In this document: one piece after another, positions 28,292-38,215 of the stretch
Layout of the letters: each line of letters begins with the position of its first letter
Numbering within the stretch: the first letter of the stretch is position 1
Assembly (NCBI RefSeq): GCF_002355275.1
Contig: NZ_CP023449.1
Span: 186,001 to 250,000, forward strand
Direction: 5' to 3'
Length of the DNA: 64,000 bases
Source: Rhizorhabdus dicambivorans
GTDB lineage: Bacteria > Pseudomonadota > Alphaproteobacteria > Sphingomonadales > Sphingomonadaceae
The notes under the pieces: model-generated
The model's input: the letters and a program-made list of their open reading frames with translations, nothing else
Told to the model about the DNA's origin: nothing
The model's database searches: none
Translations under genes and position numbers: made by a program

Positions 28292-30358
28292 TCAGCCCAC
28301 CATCGCCCAGGTCGCGGCGGCGGCCAGGCCGAGCAGCATCACCAGTGCATAAGTATAGAGATAGCCGGTCTGCGCGCGGCGCGCCCAGGCCCCGGAGCCC
28401 GAGACCAGAGCGGCGATGCCGTTCGGCCCGAAGCGGTCGATCGTGCCCTGGTCGCCCTTCTTCCAGAAGAAGCGGCCGAGCCAGAAGGCCGGGACCACGA
28501 ACAGCACATGGTACAGCTCGTCGAAATACCATTTCCGCAGCAGGAAATCGTAGAGCACGCTGAACTGCGCGGTGAAGCGCGCCGGCACCGTGCGGTCGAG
28601 CACATAGGCCCACAGCGCGATCAGGAAGCCGGTGATCATGACGATGGTGGCCGACCATTTCACCCACCACGGCACCTCGTGCATCGCGTGCATCAGATGC
28701 TCGTCGAAGGCCAGGCTGCCCGCCCAGAAGGCGCCGCCATGGTGCGAATCGATGAAATAGGGCGCCCAGAGGAAGCCCGCGAAGATCGCGCCGACGCTCA
28801 GCACCGCGAGCGGGATCAGCATCGTCGCCGGGCTCTCGTGCGGATGATAGCCCGCGTCACCCTCGGCCGGATGGCCGTGGTCATGCGCGGCATGTGCATG
28901 CGGGTCATGGCCGGCATCTTCCTGTGCGGGCTCGTCATGATGGTCATGGCCATGCGCGTCATGGACGGCGTGCTGGATATGCTCCGAGCCGGCCCAGCGC
29001 GGCTTGCCGTAGAAGGTCAGGAAGACGAGCCGCCACGAATAGAAGCTGGTCAGCAGCGCCGCGAACACCGCCACCGCATAGGCGACACCACCCGACGACG
29101 AGCCGTTGGCGAAGGCCGCCTCGATGATCGCATCCTTCGAGTGGAAGCCCGCGAAGCCCGCCACGCCGACGATGCCGACGCCGGTGATCGCGAGGGTACC
29201 CGCCATCATCGCCCAATAGGTGAAGGGGATATGTTTCCTGAGGCCGCCATAATAGCGCATGTCCTGCTCATGGTGCATCGCGTGGATCACCGAGCCGGCG
29301 CCGAGGAACAGCAGCGCCTTGAAGAAGGCATGAGTGAACAGGTGGAACATCGCCGCGCCATAGGCGCCGACGCCCGCCGCCATGAACATGTAGCCGAGCT
29401 GCGAGCAGGTCGAATAGGCGATGACGCGCTTGATGTCGGTCTGGGTGGTGCCGACCGTCGCCGCGAACAGCGCCGTGGCGGCGCCGACATAGGTGACGAC
29501 ATGCATCGCCGTCTCGCTGACCTCGAACATCGGCGACAGGCGGCAGACCATGAACACGCCCGCGGTCACCATCGTCGCGGCGTGGATCAGCGCCGACACC
29601 GGGGTGGGGCCTTCCATCGCGTCGGGCAGCCAGGTGTGCAGGCCGAGCTGGGCCGACTTGCCCATCGCGCCGACGAACAGCAGCAGGCAGAGCAGGGTCA
29701 TCAGGTCGACGCGCGCGCCGAGGAAGCCGATCGAGGCATTGGCATAGCCGGGGGCCGCCGCCAGGATCTCGGGGATCGAGACGGTGCCGAACACCAGGAA
29801 GGTGCCGAAGATGCCGAGCGAGAAGCCGAAATCGCCGACCCGGTTGACCACGAAAGCCTTGATCGCGGCGGCATTGGCGCTGGGCTTGTGATACCAGAAG
29901 CCGATCAGCAGATAGGAGGCGAGGCCGACGCCTTCCCAGCCGAAGAACATCTGCACCAGGCTGTCCGACGTCACCAGCATCAGCATCGCGAAGGTGAACA
30001 GCGACAGATAGGCGAAGAAGCGGGGCTGGCTCGGATCCTCCGCCATATAGCCCCAGCTGTAGAGATGGACGAGGCTGGAAACCGATGTCACCACCACCAG
30101 CATCACCGCCGTCAGCGTGTCGACGCGCAGCGCCCAGTCGACCGAAAGGTCGCCCGACTGGATGAAGGTGAGCACCGGATGGACGTGCGCGGTCAGCTCA
30201 CCGGTCATGAAACCCATGAACACGGGCCAGCTCATCGCGCAGGAGGCGAACAGCGCGCCGGTGGTGACCAGCTTGGCCGGCACATTGCCGATCAGGCGGT
30301 TGCCGAGGCCCGCGACGATCGCGGCGAGCAGGGGCAGGAAGACGATAAGCGTGATCAC
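28292..30358 (-). CDS. nuoL: NADH-quinone oxidoreductase subunit L
   Basis: 688 aa from GTG 30358 (AAGGGG upstream). The distal antiporter-like subunit with [60 protein letters not shown] and the long lateral helix at the C-terminus. Residues 460-507 form a His-rich loop (about 15 His in 48 residues, ending YHPHESP) between TM segments; similar His-rich loops occur in other alphaproteobacterial NuoL. A family B repeat lies between nuoK and this gene. Confidence 0.95.
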   Translation of the reverse strand: MITLIVFLPLLAAIVAGLGNRLIGNVPAKLVTTGALFASCAMSWPVFMGFMTGELTAHVHPVLTFIQSGDLSVDWALRVDTLTAVMLVVVTSVSSLVHLYSWGYMAEDPSQPRFFAYLSLFTFAMLMLVTSDSLVQMFFGWEGVGLASYLLIGFWYHKPSANAAAIKAFVVNRVGDFGFSLGIFGTFLVFGTVSIPEILAAAPGYANASIGFLGARVDLMTLLCLLLFVGAMGKSAQLGLHTWLPDAMEGPTPVSALIHAATMVTAGVFMVCRLSPMFEVSETAMHVVTYVGAATALFAATVGTTQTDIKRVIAYSTCSQLGYMFMAAGVGAYGAAMFHLFTHAFFKALLFLGAGSVIHAMHHEQDMRYYGGLRKHIPFTYWAMMAGTLAITGVGIVGVAGFAGFHSKDAIIEAAFANGSSSGGVAYAVAVFAALLTSFYSWRLVFLTFYGKPRWAGSEHIQHAVHDAHGHDHHDEPAQEDAGHDPHAHAAHDHGHPAEGDAGYHPHESPATMLIPLAVLSVGAIFAGFLWAPYFIDSHHGGAFWAGSLAFDEHLMHAMHEVPWWVKWSATIVMITGFLIALWAYVLDRTVPARFTAQFSVLYDFLLRKWYFDELYHVLFVVPAFWLGRFFWKKGDQGTIDRFGPNGIAALVSGSGAWARRAQTGYLYTYALVMLLGLAAAATWAMVG

Positions 30359-30381
30359 CGCTGCGGGACCCCTTCCACAGG

Positions 30382-30465
30382 CGTCGCCCCGGCGGAGGCC
30401 AGGGCCGCAAGAGAGTCGGACGCGCCCAGCAGCATGGCGGCCCCGGCCTCCGCCGGGGCGACGAG
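30382..30465. repeat. Dispersed inverted-repeat element, family B, copy 3
   Basis: GCGTCGCCCCGGCGGAGGCC ... GGCCCCGGCCTCCGCCGGGG then CGACG. It sits inside the nuo operon, in the 121-nt nuoK-nuoL gap. Confidence 0.85.
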
Positions 30466-30479
30466 GAGGAGAGCCATGA

Positions 30480-30785
30480 TCACCCCTTCATCCGGTTGAT
30501 GTCGTCGACCGCGATGGTGCCGCGGCCACGGAAATAGATGACGAGGATCGCCAGGCCGATCGCGGCTTCGCCCGCCGCCACCGTCAGCACGAACATCGCG
30601 AAGACCTGGCCGACCAGATCGCCGAGATAGGCCGAGAAGGCGACGAGGTTGATGTTCACCGACAGCAGGATCAGCTCGATCGCCATCAGGATGATGATGA
30701 CGTTCTTCCGGTTGAGGAAGATGCCGAACACCCCCATCACGAACAGGATCGCCGAGACGACGAGATAGTGCTGCAGCCCGATCAT
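30480..30785 (-). CDS. nuoK: NADH-quinone oxidoreductase subunit K
   Basis: 101 aa, three TM helices: [40 protein letters not shown] with the conserved membrane Glu, and [20 protein letters not shown] with the second Glu. These acidic residues belong to the proton path. It lies between family C (upstream) and family B (downstream) repeats, so no overlap with its neighbours. Confidence 0.95.
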   Translation of the reverse strand: MIGLQHYLVVSAILFVMGVFGIFLNRKNVIIILMAIELILLSVNINLVAFSAYLGDLVGQVFAMFVLTVAAGEAAIGLAILVIYFRGRGTIAVDDINRMKG

Positions 30786-30789
30786 TCTC

Positions 30790-30952
30790 CGATCCTCGCT
30801 ATGCGCAGCATGGGAAGGGGGACCGCCCGCAGGGTGGTGGAGGGGTAGGGCAGAACCGATTGGCCGGCGATGGCGCAGAGGTCGGAAGACCCCTCCACCA
30901 TGCTAGGCATGGTCCCCCTCCCCGCGCTACGCGCAGGGCGGATCTTAAGGTT
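30790..30952. repeat. Dispersed inverted-repeat element, family C, copy 2
   Basis: GATCCTCGCTATGCGCAGCA at one end and CCCGCGCTACGCGCAGGGCG then GATCTT at the other; inner GGTGGAGGGG / CCCCTCCACC. About 160 bp in the nuoJ-nuoK gap. Confidence 0.8.
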
Positions 30953-30957
30953 GGCGA

Positions 30958-31569
30958 TCACAGCTCCACCCCCTGGCCGACGGCCGGCTTGACGTTGCGG
31001 GTCGCATCCTCGGGCCGGCGCATGTTCTGCGCGCTGACATTCTGCGCCTTCACGCCGCCGCGCACCCGGTGGGTCAGCACGATCGCGCCGATCAGCGCGA
31101 CGAGCAGGACAAGGCCGGCGCCCTCGAAGATGTAGAGATAGCGGGTGTAGAGGAGCGTGCCGAGCGCCTCGATATTGGGCACCTCGTCCGGGGTGGGCGC
31201 GATGCGCTGGGCCATGTCGATGCCACCCGCGTGCCAGGCGCCGACCGCGAAGATCATCTCCGCCGCCAGCACGATCACCAGCAGCACGCCGAACGGCAGA
31301 TATTGGGCGAAGCCCGCGCGCAGTTCGGCGAAGTCGATGTCGAGCATCATCACCACGAACAGGAACAGCACCGCGACCGCGCCGACATAGACGATGACGA
31401 GCAGCATCGCGATGAACTCGGCGCCGACGAGAATCATCAGCCCCGCCGCGTTGAAGAAGGCGAGGATCAGCCACAGCACGCTGTGCACGGGATTGCGCGC
31501 CAGGATGGTGAGCGTGCCCGAGGCAATCACCAGCGAGGCGAACAGATAAAAGGCTATGGTCTGGATCAC
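30958..31569 (-). CDS. nuoJ: NADH-quinone oxidoreductase subunit J
   Basis: 203 aa from GTG 31569 (VIQTIAFYLFASLVIASGTL); the longer open frame overlaps nuoI and is not protein-like. Five hydrophobic segments, with FFNAAGLMILVGAEFIAMLL and VIVYVGAVAVLFLFVVMMLD typical of NuoJ, including the pi-bulge helix region. The C-terminal tail (about 25 residues, QNVSAQNMRRPEDATRN) is polar. Confidence 0.93.
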   Translation of the reverse strand: MIQTIAFYLFASLVIASGTLTILARNPVHSVLWLILAFFNAAGLMILVGAEFIAMLLVIVYVGAVAVLFLFVVMMLDIDFAELRAGFAQYLPFGVLLVIVLAAEMIFAVGAWHAGGIDMAQRIAPTPDEVPNIEALGTLLYTRYLYIFEGAGLVLLVALIGAIVLTHRVRGGVKAQNVSAQNMRRPEDATRNVKPAVGQGVEL

Positions 31570-31601
31570 GGCTTTATCAGCTTCCCATCTCGGCGGCGGC
31601 G

Positions 31602-32087
31602 TTACCGGTACGGCGCATCGGCGGCAAGGTTGGCGGCGATGGCGGGTTCCCAGCGGTCCCCGTTCGAAAGCAGCTTTTCCTTGTCGTAGATGAGCTCTTC
31701 GCGCGTCTCGGTCGAATATTCGAAGTTCGGGCCCTCGACGATCGCATCGACCGGGCAGGCTTCCTGGCAGAAGCCGCAGAAGATGCACTTGGTCATGTCG
31801 ATGTCGTAGCGCGTGGTGCGGCGCGAACCGTCGTCGCGCGGCTCGGCCTCGATCGTGATCGCCTGGGCCGGGCACACCGCCTCGCACAGCTTGCACGCGA
31901 TGCAGCGCTCCTCGCCGTTCGGGTAGCGGCGCAGCGCATGCTCGCCGCGGAAGCGCGGCGACAGCGGGTTCTTCTCATAGGGGTAGTTGATCGTCGCCTT
32001 GGCCTTGAAGAAATATTTCAGGGTCAGCCAGTGCGCCTTCACGAACTCCCAGAGCGTGAACGACTTGATGATGTGCCCGAGGCTCAT
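31602..32087 (-). CDS. nuoI: NADH-quinone oxidoreductase subunit I
   Basis: 161 aa with two ferredoxin-type 4Fe-4S motifs: [12 protein letters not shown] and [12 protein letters not shown], which bind clusters N6a and N6b passing electrons to N2 in NuoB. The N-terminal amphipathic part [19 protein letters not shown] contacts the membrane. Starts 4 nt after nuoH. Confidence 0.96.
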   Translation of the reverse strand: MSLGHIIKSFTLWEFVKAHWLTLKYFFKAKATINYPYEKNPLSPRFRGEHALRRYPNGEERCIACKLCEAVCPAQAITIEAEPRDDGSRRTTRYDIDMTKCIFCGFCQEACPVDAIVEGPNFEYSTETREELIYDKEKLLSNGDRWEPAIAANLAADAPYR

Positions 32088-32091
32088 CGGA

Positions 32092-33138
32092 TCAGACTCC
32101 GTAGCGGGTGAGCATCAGCCACCCGGAAACCAGGAACACCCAGAACAGCGACAGCGGCAGGAAGACCTTCCAGCCCAGCCGCATCAGCTGGTCGTAGCGA
32201 TAGCGCGGCACCGTCGCCTTCACCCAGGAGAAGACGAAGAAGAAGAACATCAGCTTGGCGAAGAACCAGACGATACCCGGCACCATGTAGAGCGGCGCCC
32301 AGTCGACCGGAGGCAGCCAGCCGCCCCAGAACAGGATGGCGTTGAGGCCGCACATCAGGATCACATTGGCATATTCGCCGAGCCAGTAGAGCGCGAAGGC
32401 CATCGACGAATATTCGGTCTGGTAGCCGGCGACGAGCTCGCTTTCAGCCTCGGTCAGGTCGAATGGCGCGCGCGCCGTCTCCGCCATCGCCGAGATCAGG
32501 AACACCACCGCCATCGGGAACAGCAGCGGATTGAAGCCATAGCCGTTGATGAAGCCGAAGATATGGGCGCGCTGCCCCTCGACGATCGCCGACATGTTGA
32601 AGCTGCCGGTCCACAGCACCACCGAGATCAGCACGAAGCCGATCGAGACCTCGTAGCTGACCATCTGCGCGGCCGCGCGGAGCGCCGAATAGAAGGGATA
32701 TTTGGAGTTGGACGCCCAGCCCGCGATGATCACGCCATAGACGCCGATCGACGAGGCGGCGAGGATGTAGAGCAGGCCGATATTGATGTCGGCCAGCACC
32801 ACGCCCGGCGCGAACGGGATCACCGCCCAGACGATCAGCGCGACCGTGAAGGTGATGATCGGCGCGAGGATGAACAGGCCCTTGTTCGCCGCCGCCGGGA
32901 TGATGGTTTCCTGCAGGAAGACCTTCAGGCCGTCGGCAAAGCTCTGCAGCAGGCCCCAGGGGCCGACCACGTTCGGGCCGCGCCGCAGCGCCATCGCCGC
33001 CCAGATCTTCCGATCGGCATAGATGATCATCGCCACCGCCAGCATCAGCGGCAGCGCGATCACCAGGATGCCGATGATCGTCGAGGCGAGCCACGCCCAT
33101 TCGAAGGGCAGGCCCCAATGCTGGAACAGCGCGGTCAA
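32092..33138 (-). CDS. nuoH: NADH-quinone oxidoreductase subunit H
   Basis: 348 aa. Starts at TTG 33138 with a strong GGGAGGGG SD a few nt upstream; no ATG is available. Eight or more TM helices; conserved [35 protein letters not shown], and the acidic loop [20 protein letters not shown] that forms part of the quinone chamber. A family B repeat separates it from nuoG. Confidence 0.94.
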   Translation of the reverse strand: MTALFQHWGLPFEWAWLASTIIGILVIALPLMLAVAMIIYADRKIWAAMALRRGPNVVGPWGLLQSFADGLKVFLQETIIPAAANKGLFILAPIITFTVALIVWAVIPFAPGVVLADINIGLLYILAASSIGVYGVIIAGWASNSKYPFYSALRAAAQMVSYEVSIGFVLISVVLWTGSFNMSAIVEGQRAHIFGFINGYGFNPLLFPMAVVFLISAMAETARAPFDLTEAESELVAGYQTEYSSMAFALYWLGEYANVILMCGLNAILFWGGWLPPVDWAPLYMVPGIVWFFAKLMFFFFVFSWVKATVPRYRYDQLMRLGWKVFLPLSLFWVFLVSGWLMLTRYGV

Positions 33139-33156
33139 GCGACCCCTCCCTCAACC

Positions 33157-33243
33157 GTCGCCCCGGCGGAGGCCGGGGCCGTCAGAAGCATTTTGCGACC
33201 GTTTGCCATCCCGATGGCGGCTCCGGCCTCCGCCGGAGCGACG
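33157..33243. repeat. Dispersed inverted-repeat element, family B, copy 4
   Basis: CGTCGCCCCGGCGGAGGCCG ... GGCTCCGGCCTCCGCCGGAG then CGACG, in the 121-nt nuoG-nuoH gap. Confidence 0.85.
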
Positions 33244-33259
33244 ATGGAGGTCCGGACGC

Positions 33260-35263
33260 TCATTCCGCCGCCTCCGCGAAGCTCTGCCCGTGGATCAGTT
33301 CGGCCGAGCAGCGCTGCATCGTGTCGCTGGCACGGGCGATCGGGTTGGTCAGGTAGAAGTCCTTGACCGGATAGCCGACCGGGCCCGAGGCGGCGGCCGG
33401 GAGCGCCGGCGGCGCCCATGGGTAGGCCGCGAGGCCTTCACGGCCGAGATCGGGCACGTCGGCGGCCATCGCCGCGCGCAGCGCATCGAGGCTGTCGAAC
33501 GGCAGCTTGTGGCCCAGCACCTCGCTGAGCGCACGCAGGATCGCCCAGTCCTCGCGCGCGTCGCCGGGCGGGAAGACCGCGCGGTCGCCGCGCTGGACGC
33601 GCCCTTCGGTGTTCACATAGGTGCCCGGCTTCTCGGTATAGGCGGCCCCCGGCAGGATGACGTCGGCCGCAGCCGCGCCCGCATCGCCATGATGGCCGAT
33701 ATAGACCTTGAAGCTCTTGTCGAACTTCGCGACGTCGACATCGTCGGCGCCGAGCAGGAAGAGCAGCTTCGGCGCGGCGGCGGCGAGATCGGCAATACCG
33801 CCCTTCGCGCCATAGCCGAGCATCAGCGCGCCCATGCGGGCGGCGGCGAGATGGACGACATTATAGCCGTTCCAGCCGTCCCGGATCAGCCCGAGCGGAC
33901 CGGCCAGCGCCAGCGTCGCGCCCTGCGCGCCCGCCTTGAGCCCGCCGCCGCCGAGGATCAGCGCCGGGCGCTGCGCGCCGGCAAAGGCATCCGTCACCGC
34001 CTGCGGCAGGCTGCCGAGCAGGCCGAGATCGTTGCCGAGCCATTCGACCTTGTAGCTGAGGTCCAGCGCCTCGCCGATCGCGAACACCTTCGCCCCGCGC
34101 TTCACCGCCTTGCGGACGCGGGTGTTGATCAGCGGCGCTTCCCAGCGCAGGTTGGTGCCGACCAGCAGGATCGCGTCGGCGGTCTCGATGCCGGCGATGG
34201 TGCTGTTGAAATTGACCGCCGCCAGATTAGTGACGTCATAGTCCATGCCGGTCTGGCGGCCTTCGAGCAGGGTCGAGCCCATCTGCGCGAGCAGCGCCTT
34301 CGCGGCATACATCGTCTCACAGTCGAGTTGGTCGCCCGCGACCGCCGCCATCGAGGAACCGGCCTTGACCGCCTTGATCGCGGCGAAGGCATCGGCCCAG
34401 CTCGCCTCGACCAGCTTGCCGCCCTTGCGGACATAGGGCCTGTCGAGACGGCGGCGGACCAGCCCGTCGACGGCGTGGCGCGTCTTGTCCGACGCCCATT
34501 CCTCGTTCACGTCCTCGTTGATGCGCGGCAGCACGCGCAACACCTGCCGGCCACGGCTGTCGAAGCGGACATTGGTGCCGACCGCGTCCATCACATCGAT
34601 GCCGTAGCTCTTCTTGAGCTCCCACGGCCGCGCCTCGAACGCATAGGGCTTGCTGGTCAGCGCGCCGACCGGGCAGAGATCGACGACATTGCCCGAAAGC
34701 TCGCTGGTCACCGCCTGCTCGAGATAGGAGGTGATCTGCATATTCTCGCCGCGATAGAGGGCGCCGATCTCCTCGACCCCCGACACTTCCTCGGCGAAGC
34801 GCACGCAACGGGTGCACTGGATGCAGCGGGTCATCGTCGTCTTGACGATCGGGCCCATATATTTGTCGGTGACGGCGCGCTTGTTCTCGTGGAAGCGGCT
34901 CTGCCCCTTGCCATAGGCGACCGACTGGTCCTGCAGGTCGCACTCGCCGCCCTGATCGCAGATCGGGCAATCGAGCGGGTGGTTGATGAGCAGGAACTCC
35001 ATCACCCCCTCGCGCGCTTTCTTCACCATCGGCGACTGGGTGAACACCTCCTGGTTGTCGCCGGCCGGCAGCGCGCACGACGCCTGCGGCTTGGGCGGCC
35101 CGGGCTTCACCTCGACCAGGCACATGCGGCAATTGCCGGCGATCGACAGCCGCTCATGATAGCAGAAGCGCGGAATCTCCTTGCCGGCCGCCTCGCACGC
35201 CTGGAGCACGGTGGCACCGGCGGGGACTTCGACCTCGATCCCATCGACTTTGAGCTTGGGCAT
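33260..35263 (-). CDS. nuoG: NADH-quinone oxidoreductase subunit G
   Basis: 667 aa from ATG 35263. N-terminal 2Fe-2S domain with Cys34, Cys45, Cys48 and Cys63 (FCYHERLSIAGNCRMC), then the HxxxC-type cluster DCPICDQGGECDLQD and the 4Fe-4S set CIQCTRCVRFAEEVSG; the rest is a molybdopterin-oxidoreductase-like domain without cofactor. It is the large peripheral-arm Fe-S subunit. Its ATG overlaps the stop of the preceding hypothetical gene (TGATG). Confidence 0.95.
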   Translation of the reverse strand: MPKLKVDGIEVEVPAGATVLQACEAAGKEIPRFCYHERLSIAGNCRMCLVEVKPGPPKPQASCALPAGDNQEVFTQSPMVKKAREGVMEFLLINHPLDCPICDQGGECDLQDQSVAYGKGQSRFHENKRAVTDKYMGPIVKTTMTRCIQCTRCVRFAEEVSGVEEIGALYRGENMQITSYLEQAVTSELSGNVVDLCPVGALTSKPYAFEARPWELKKSYGIDVMDAVGTNVRFDSRGRQVLRVLPRINEDVNEEWASDKTRHAVDGLVRRRLDRPYVRKGGKLVEASWADAFAAIKAVKAGSSMAAVAGDQLDCETMYAAKALLAQMGSTLLEGRQTGMDYDVTNLAAVNFNSTIAGIETADAILLVGTNLRWEAPLINTRVRKAVKRGAKVFAIGEALDLSYKVEWLGNDLGLLGSLPQAVTDAFAGAQRPALILGGGGLKAGAQGATLALAGPLGLIRDGWNGYNVVHLAAARMGALMLGYGAKGGIADLAAAAPKLLFLLGADDVDVAKFDKSFKVYIGHHGDAGAAAADVILPGAAYTEKPGTYVNTEGRVQRGDRAVFPPGDAREDWAILRALSEVLGHKLPFDSLDALRAAMAADVPDLGREGLAAYPWAPPALPAAASGPVGYPVKDFYLTNPIARASDTMQRCSAELIHGQSFAEAAE

Positions 35264-35958
35264 CAGGACATTCCTGCAGAAGAAGCTTGGGAGGGCGCGG
35301 CCGAGAGGCGGTACAGCGCCTCGGCGAGCAGGCCCGACAACATGGTGCGGCCGGCCTTGATCGAGGAACCCTGCGGCAGGCAGGGGCCAAGGCTGGGCGC
35401 GAGCGCGCGGAACGCCTCGTCCTCGGCCTTGCTGCCGATCGGGCCGATCACGACCGCGCGGCTCTCGGCCGGCGCCGCGCGGACGACGCATTCGGCGAAC
35501 TCGCGCAGCACCACATATTGGTTGGCGCGGGCGGGGTCCTGGCCGGTGGTGTCCGCCTTATAGTCGATCGGCGTCGCCGAAAGCGCGGGCGCCGAACGGC
35601 CGAAATCCTGGAGGTAGAGCGCGGTATAGACGCTCGCGCGCAGGATGCCGGTGTTGAAGGAGAGGATGCCGTCGCCGATGCACTCGTCGGTCGACAGGCG
35701 CTTGGCACGCGACTGATAATCGAGCGTGTCGGGGAACACCGTCGCGAAGGCGCGTACCCGCGTCTCGTTCGATCTGATCAGGCAGCGCGCATAATCGAGC
35801 ATCGTCTGGCGGGCGCGATCACCCTCCGACATGGCGATGTCGTTGCTCTGCCAGGCCTTGGGATAGCGGTTGATGCGGGTGCCGGTGTCCTGCGCCGCCG
35901 CCAGTGCCGGGCTCAGCGCCAGCGCGCCCGCGATCAGGGCATGGAATGCGCGCGTCAT
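35263..35958 (-). CDS. Hypothetical secreted protein inside the nuo operon
   Basis: 231 aa from ATG 35958 with a clear signal peptide ([20 protein letters not shown], cut near AAAQ). The mature part contains several Cys ([32 protein letters not shown]) and no known domain. It overlaps nuoF by 4 nt (ATGA) and nuoG by 1 nt, so it must be co-translated with complex I. It is not a standard Nuo subunit. A periplasmic protein unrelated to the enzyme, or an accessory or assembly factor, are both possible. Confidence 0.75.
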   Translation of the reverse strand: MTRAFHALIAGALALSPALAAAQDTGTRINRYPKAWQSNDIAMSEGDRARQTMLDYARCLIRSNETRVRAFATVFPDTLDYQSRAKRLSTDECIGDGILSFNTGILRASVYTALYLQDFGRSAPALSATPIDYKADTTGQDPARANQYVVLREFAECVVRAAPAESRAVVIGPIGSKAEDEAFRALAPSLGPCLPQGSSIKAGRTMLSGLLAEALYRLSAAPSQASSAGMS

Positions 35959-37265
35959 TCGGCCGCTTCCATCATCGTGCCGCCGGCATTGCCGCGCTCG
36001 GCGATGCGGCGCTCCACCTCGGGGCGGAAATGCTTGAGCAGGCCCTGGATCGGCCAGGCGGCGGCGTCGCCCAGCGCGCAGATGGTGTGGCCCTCGACCT
36101 GCTTGGTGACGTCGAACAGCATATCGATCTCCTCGACCGCCGCGTCGCCGGTGCGCAGCCGCTCCATCACCCGCCACATCCAGCCGGTGCCCTCGCGGCA
36201 CGGGGTGCACTGGCCGCAGCTCTCATGCTTGTAGAAATAGCTGAGGCGGCTGATCGCGCGGACGATGTCGGTGGACTTGTCCATGACGATGACGGCGGCG
36301 GTGCCGAGGCCGGAGCCGAGCGCCTTCAATCCGTCGAAATCCATCGGCGCGTCCATGATCTGCGCGGCGGGAACCAGCGGCACCGAGGAGCCGCCCGGGA
36401 TCACCGCGAGCAGATTGTCCCAACCGCCCTTGATGCCGCCGGCGTGGCGGTCGATCAGTTCCTTGAACGGAATGCCCATCGCCTCTTCGACGACGCAGGG
36501 CTTGTTCACATGGCCCGAGATCTGGAAGAGCTTGGTGCCCTCATTGCCCTTGCGGCCGATGCCGGCGAACCAGGCCGGGCCGCGACGCAATATGGTCGGC
36601 GTCACCGCGATCGATTCGACATTGTTGACCGTGGTCGGGCAGCCATAGAGGCCGGCGCCGGCCGGGAAGGGCGGCTTCAGGCGTGGCTGGCCTTTCTTGC
36701 CCTCGAGGCTCTCGATCTGGGCGGTCTCCTCGCCGCAGATATAGGCGCCCGCGCCACGATGGACGAAGACGTCGAAATCATAGCCGGAGCCCGCGGCGTT
36801 CCGCCCAAGCAGCCCGGCGGCGTAAGCCTCCTCCACGGCGGCGAACAGCACCTTCGCCTCGTAGATGAACTCGCCACGGATATAGATATAGGCGGCGCGC
36901 GCGCGCATCGCGAAGCCGGCGACCAGCGCGCCTTCGATCAGCTTGTGCGGATCGTGGCGGATGATCTCGCGATCCTTGCACGAACCGGGCTCGGATTCGT
37001 CGGCGTTGATCACCAGGAAGCTCGGCTTGCCGGGCTTGGGTTCCTTGGGCATGAAGCTCCACTTCATGCCGGTCGGGAAGCCGGCACCGCCACGGCCGCG
37101 CAGGCCCGAGGCCTTGATGTCCTCGATGATCTGATCCGGGCCGCGCTCGAGCAGCTTCTTCGTCTCGTCCCAGTCGCCACGCTTGCGGGCGGCGTCGAGG
37201 TTCCACGGCTGGAAGCCATGGACGTTGGTGAAGATGCGATCCTTGTCGTCAAGCACGGAGGCCAC
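35955..37265 (-). CDS. nuoF: NADH-quinone oxidoreductase subunit F
   Basis: About 436 aa. NADH-binding [23 protein letters not shown]-binding region [17 protein letters not shown], and 4Fe-4S motif [15 protein letters not shown]. It oxidises NADH and passes electrons to FMN and cluster N3. The start is uncertain: no ATG; GTG 37265, GTG 37256 or TTG 37277 are candidates, all within 25 nt of a family A repeat. Overlaps the next ORF by 4 nt. Confidence 0.94.
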   Translation of the reverse strand: MASVLDDKDRIFTNVHGFQPWNLDAARKRGDWDETKKLLERGPDQIIEDIKASGLRGRGGAGFPTGMKWSFMPKEPKPGKPSFLVINADESEPGSCKDREIIRHDPHKLIEGALVAGFAMRARAAYIYIRGEFIYEAKVLFAAVEEAYAAGLLGRNAAGSGYDFDVFVHRGAGAYICGEETAQIESLEGKKGQPRLKPPFPAGAGLYGCPTTVNNVESIAVTPTILRRGPAWFAGIGRKGNEGTKLFQISGHVNKPCVVEEAMGIPFKELIDRHAGGIKGGWDNLLAVIPGGSSVPLVPAAQIMDAPMDFDGLKALGSGLGTAAVIVMDKSTDIVRAISRLSYFYKHESCGQCTPCREGTGWMWRVMERLRTGDAAVEEIDMLFDVTKQVEGHTICALGDAAAWPIQGLLKHFRPEVERRIAERGNAGGTMMEAAE

Positions 37266-37279
37266 CCCCAACAACAACC

Positions 37280-37372
37280 GTCACCCCAGCGGAGGCTGGG
37301 GTCCATGTCTCTATCCGCGAACGGCACCGCATGTCGGGAGAGACATGGATGCCAGCCTTCGCTGGCATGACG
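37280..37372. repeat. Dispersed inverted-repeat element, family A, copy 3
   Basis: GTCACCCCAGCGGAGGCTGG ... CCAGCCTTCGCTGGCATGAC. It lies between the 49-aa membrane ORF and nuoF, inside the nuo operon and touching the nuoF translation start region. Confidence 0.85.
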
Positions 37373-37391
37373 GGAAAGGGAATGGCGAAGC

Positions 37392-37541
37392 TCATGCCGA
37401 CTTCCCGAAGAATTTCGCCGCGATGAAATAGACCGCCACGCCCACCGCGATCGCGATGATGATGCCCAGCAGCTTGAACGCCAGCTTGAGCAGGATGACG
37501 GCCACGACGATCGTGACGATGATGGCGAGCAGGCCGCTCAT
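37392..37541 (-). CDS. 49-aa single-pass membrane protein in the nuo operon
   Basis: Starts ATG 37541, overlapping the nuoE stop by 4 nt (ATGA), and ends TGA 37392. Almost wholly hydrophobic: LLAIIVTIVVAVILLKLAFK then LLGIIIAIAVGVAVYFIAA, ending KFFGKSA, so one or two TM helices. No known family. The overlap with nuoE and clean hydrophobic pattern support real translation. It may be a small complex I accessory subunit or an unrelated membrane peptide. Confidence 0.7.
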   Translation of the reverse strand: MSGLLAIIVTIVVAVILLKLAFKLLGIIIAIAVGVAVYFIAAKFFGKSA

Positions 37542-38215
37542 GCCGGAGCATCCCAGCGGCTCCTATAGTCATGATTCTCGGAGACCATTTCCTGCAGCGT
37601 GGTCGGGCCGCCCTCGGGGCAGCTCGTCTGCCGGTCGATCTGCGGGCCGACCCTGGGGCTCTCGCCCTTCGCCAGCGCTTCGAGGATCGCGGTGGTCGTT
37701 TCGAAGGTCAGGTCCTCGTAATTATCGTCGTTGATCTGGACCATCGGCGCGTTGGCGCAGGCGCCCAGGCATTCGACCTCGGTGAGGGTGAACAGCCCGT
37801 CGGCGGTGGTCGCGCCCTTTTTCAGGCCCTTCTTGTAGCAGGCGTCGAGGACATCGTCCGACCCGCGCAGCATGCACGGCGTCGTGCCGCACACCTGGAC
37901 ATGGTAGCGGCCGACCGGCGCCAGATTGTACATGGTGTAGAAGCTCGCCACTTCCAGCACGCGGATATAGGCCATGCCGAGCTGCTGGCCGATATATTCC
38001 ATCACCGGGATCGGCAGCCAGCCCTGGGTCTGCGTCTCGGCACCCACCTGGCGCTGCGCCAGATCGAGCAGCGGCATCACCGCCGACTGCTGGCGGCCCG
38101 GCGGGTAGCGGGCGATGATCTTCTTCGCCTGCTCGGCATTTTCCGGCGTCCAGGCGAAAGCGCCCCAGCGCGCGCGGGTCTCGGCCTCGTCGGGGATATG
38201 GGCTGCGTCAGCCAT
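37538..38215 (-). CDS. nuoE: NADH-quinone oxidoreductase subunit E
   Basis: 225 aa from ATG 38215. Thioredoxin-like 2Fe-2S protein with Cys pairs CGTTPC and CLGAC (cluster N1a), and ASFYTMYNLAPVGRYHVQV. A ~50-residue tail past the cluster domain (GPQIDRQTSCPEGGPTTLQE) is common in alphaproteobacteria. It overlaps both neighbours: the NTF2-like ORF stop by 1 nt and the 49-aa ORF by 4 nt. Confidence 0.95.
   Translation of the reverse strand: MADAAHIPDEAETRARWGAFAWTPENAEQAKKIIARYPPGRQQSAVMPLLDLAQRQVGAETQTQGWLPIPVMEYIGQQLGMAYIRVLEVASFYTMYNLAPVGRYHVQVCGTTPCMLRGSDDVLDACYKKGLKKGATTADGLFTLTEVECLGACANAPMVQINDDNYEDLTFETTTAILEALAKGESPRVGPQIDRQTSCPEGGPTTLQEMVSENHDYRSRWDAPA

Noticed and set aside
35263-36210. 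315-aa version of the nuo-operon hypothetical
   Set aside because: The first 84 codons overlap nuoF out of frame; the signal peptide starts at ATG 35958.
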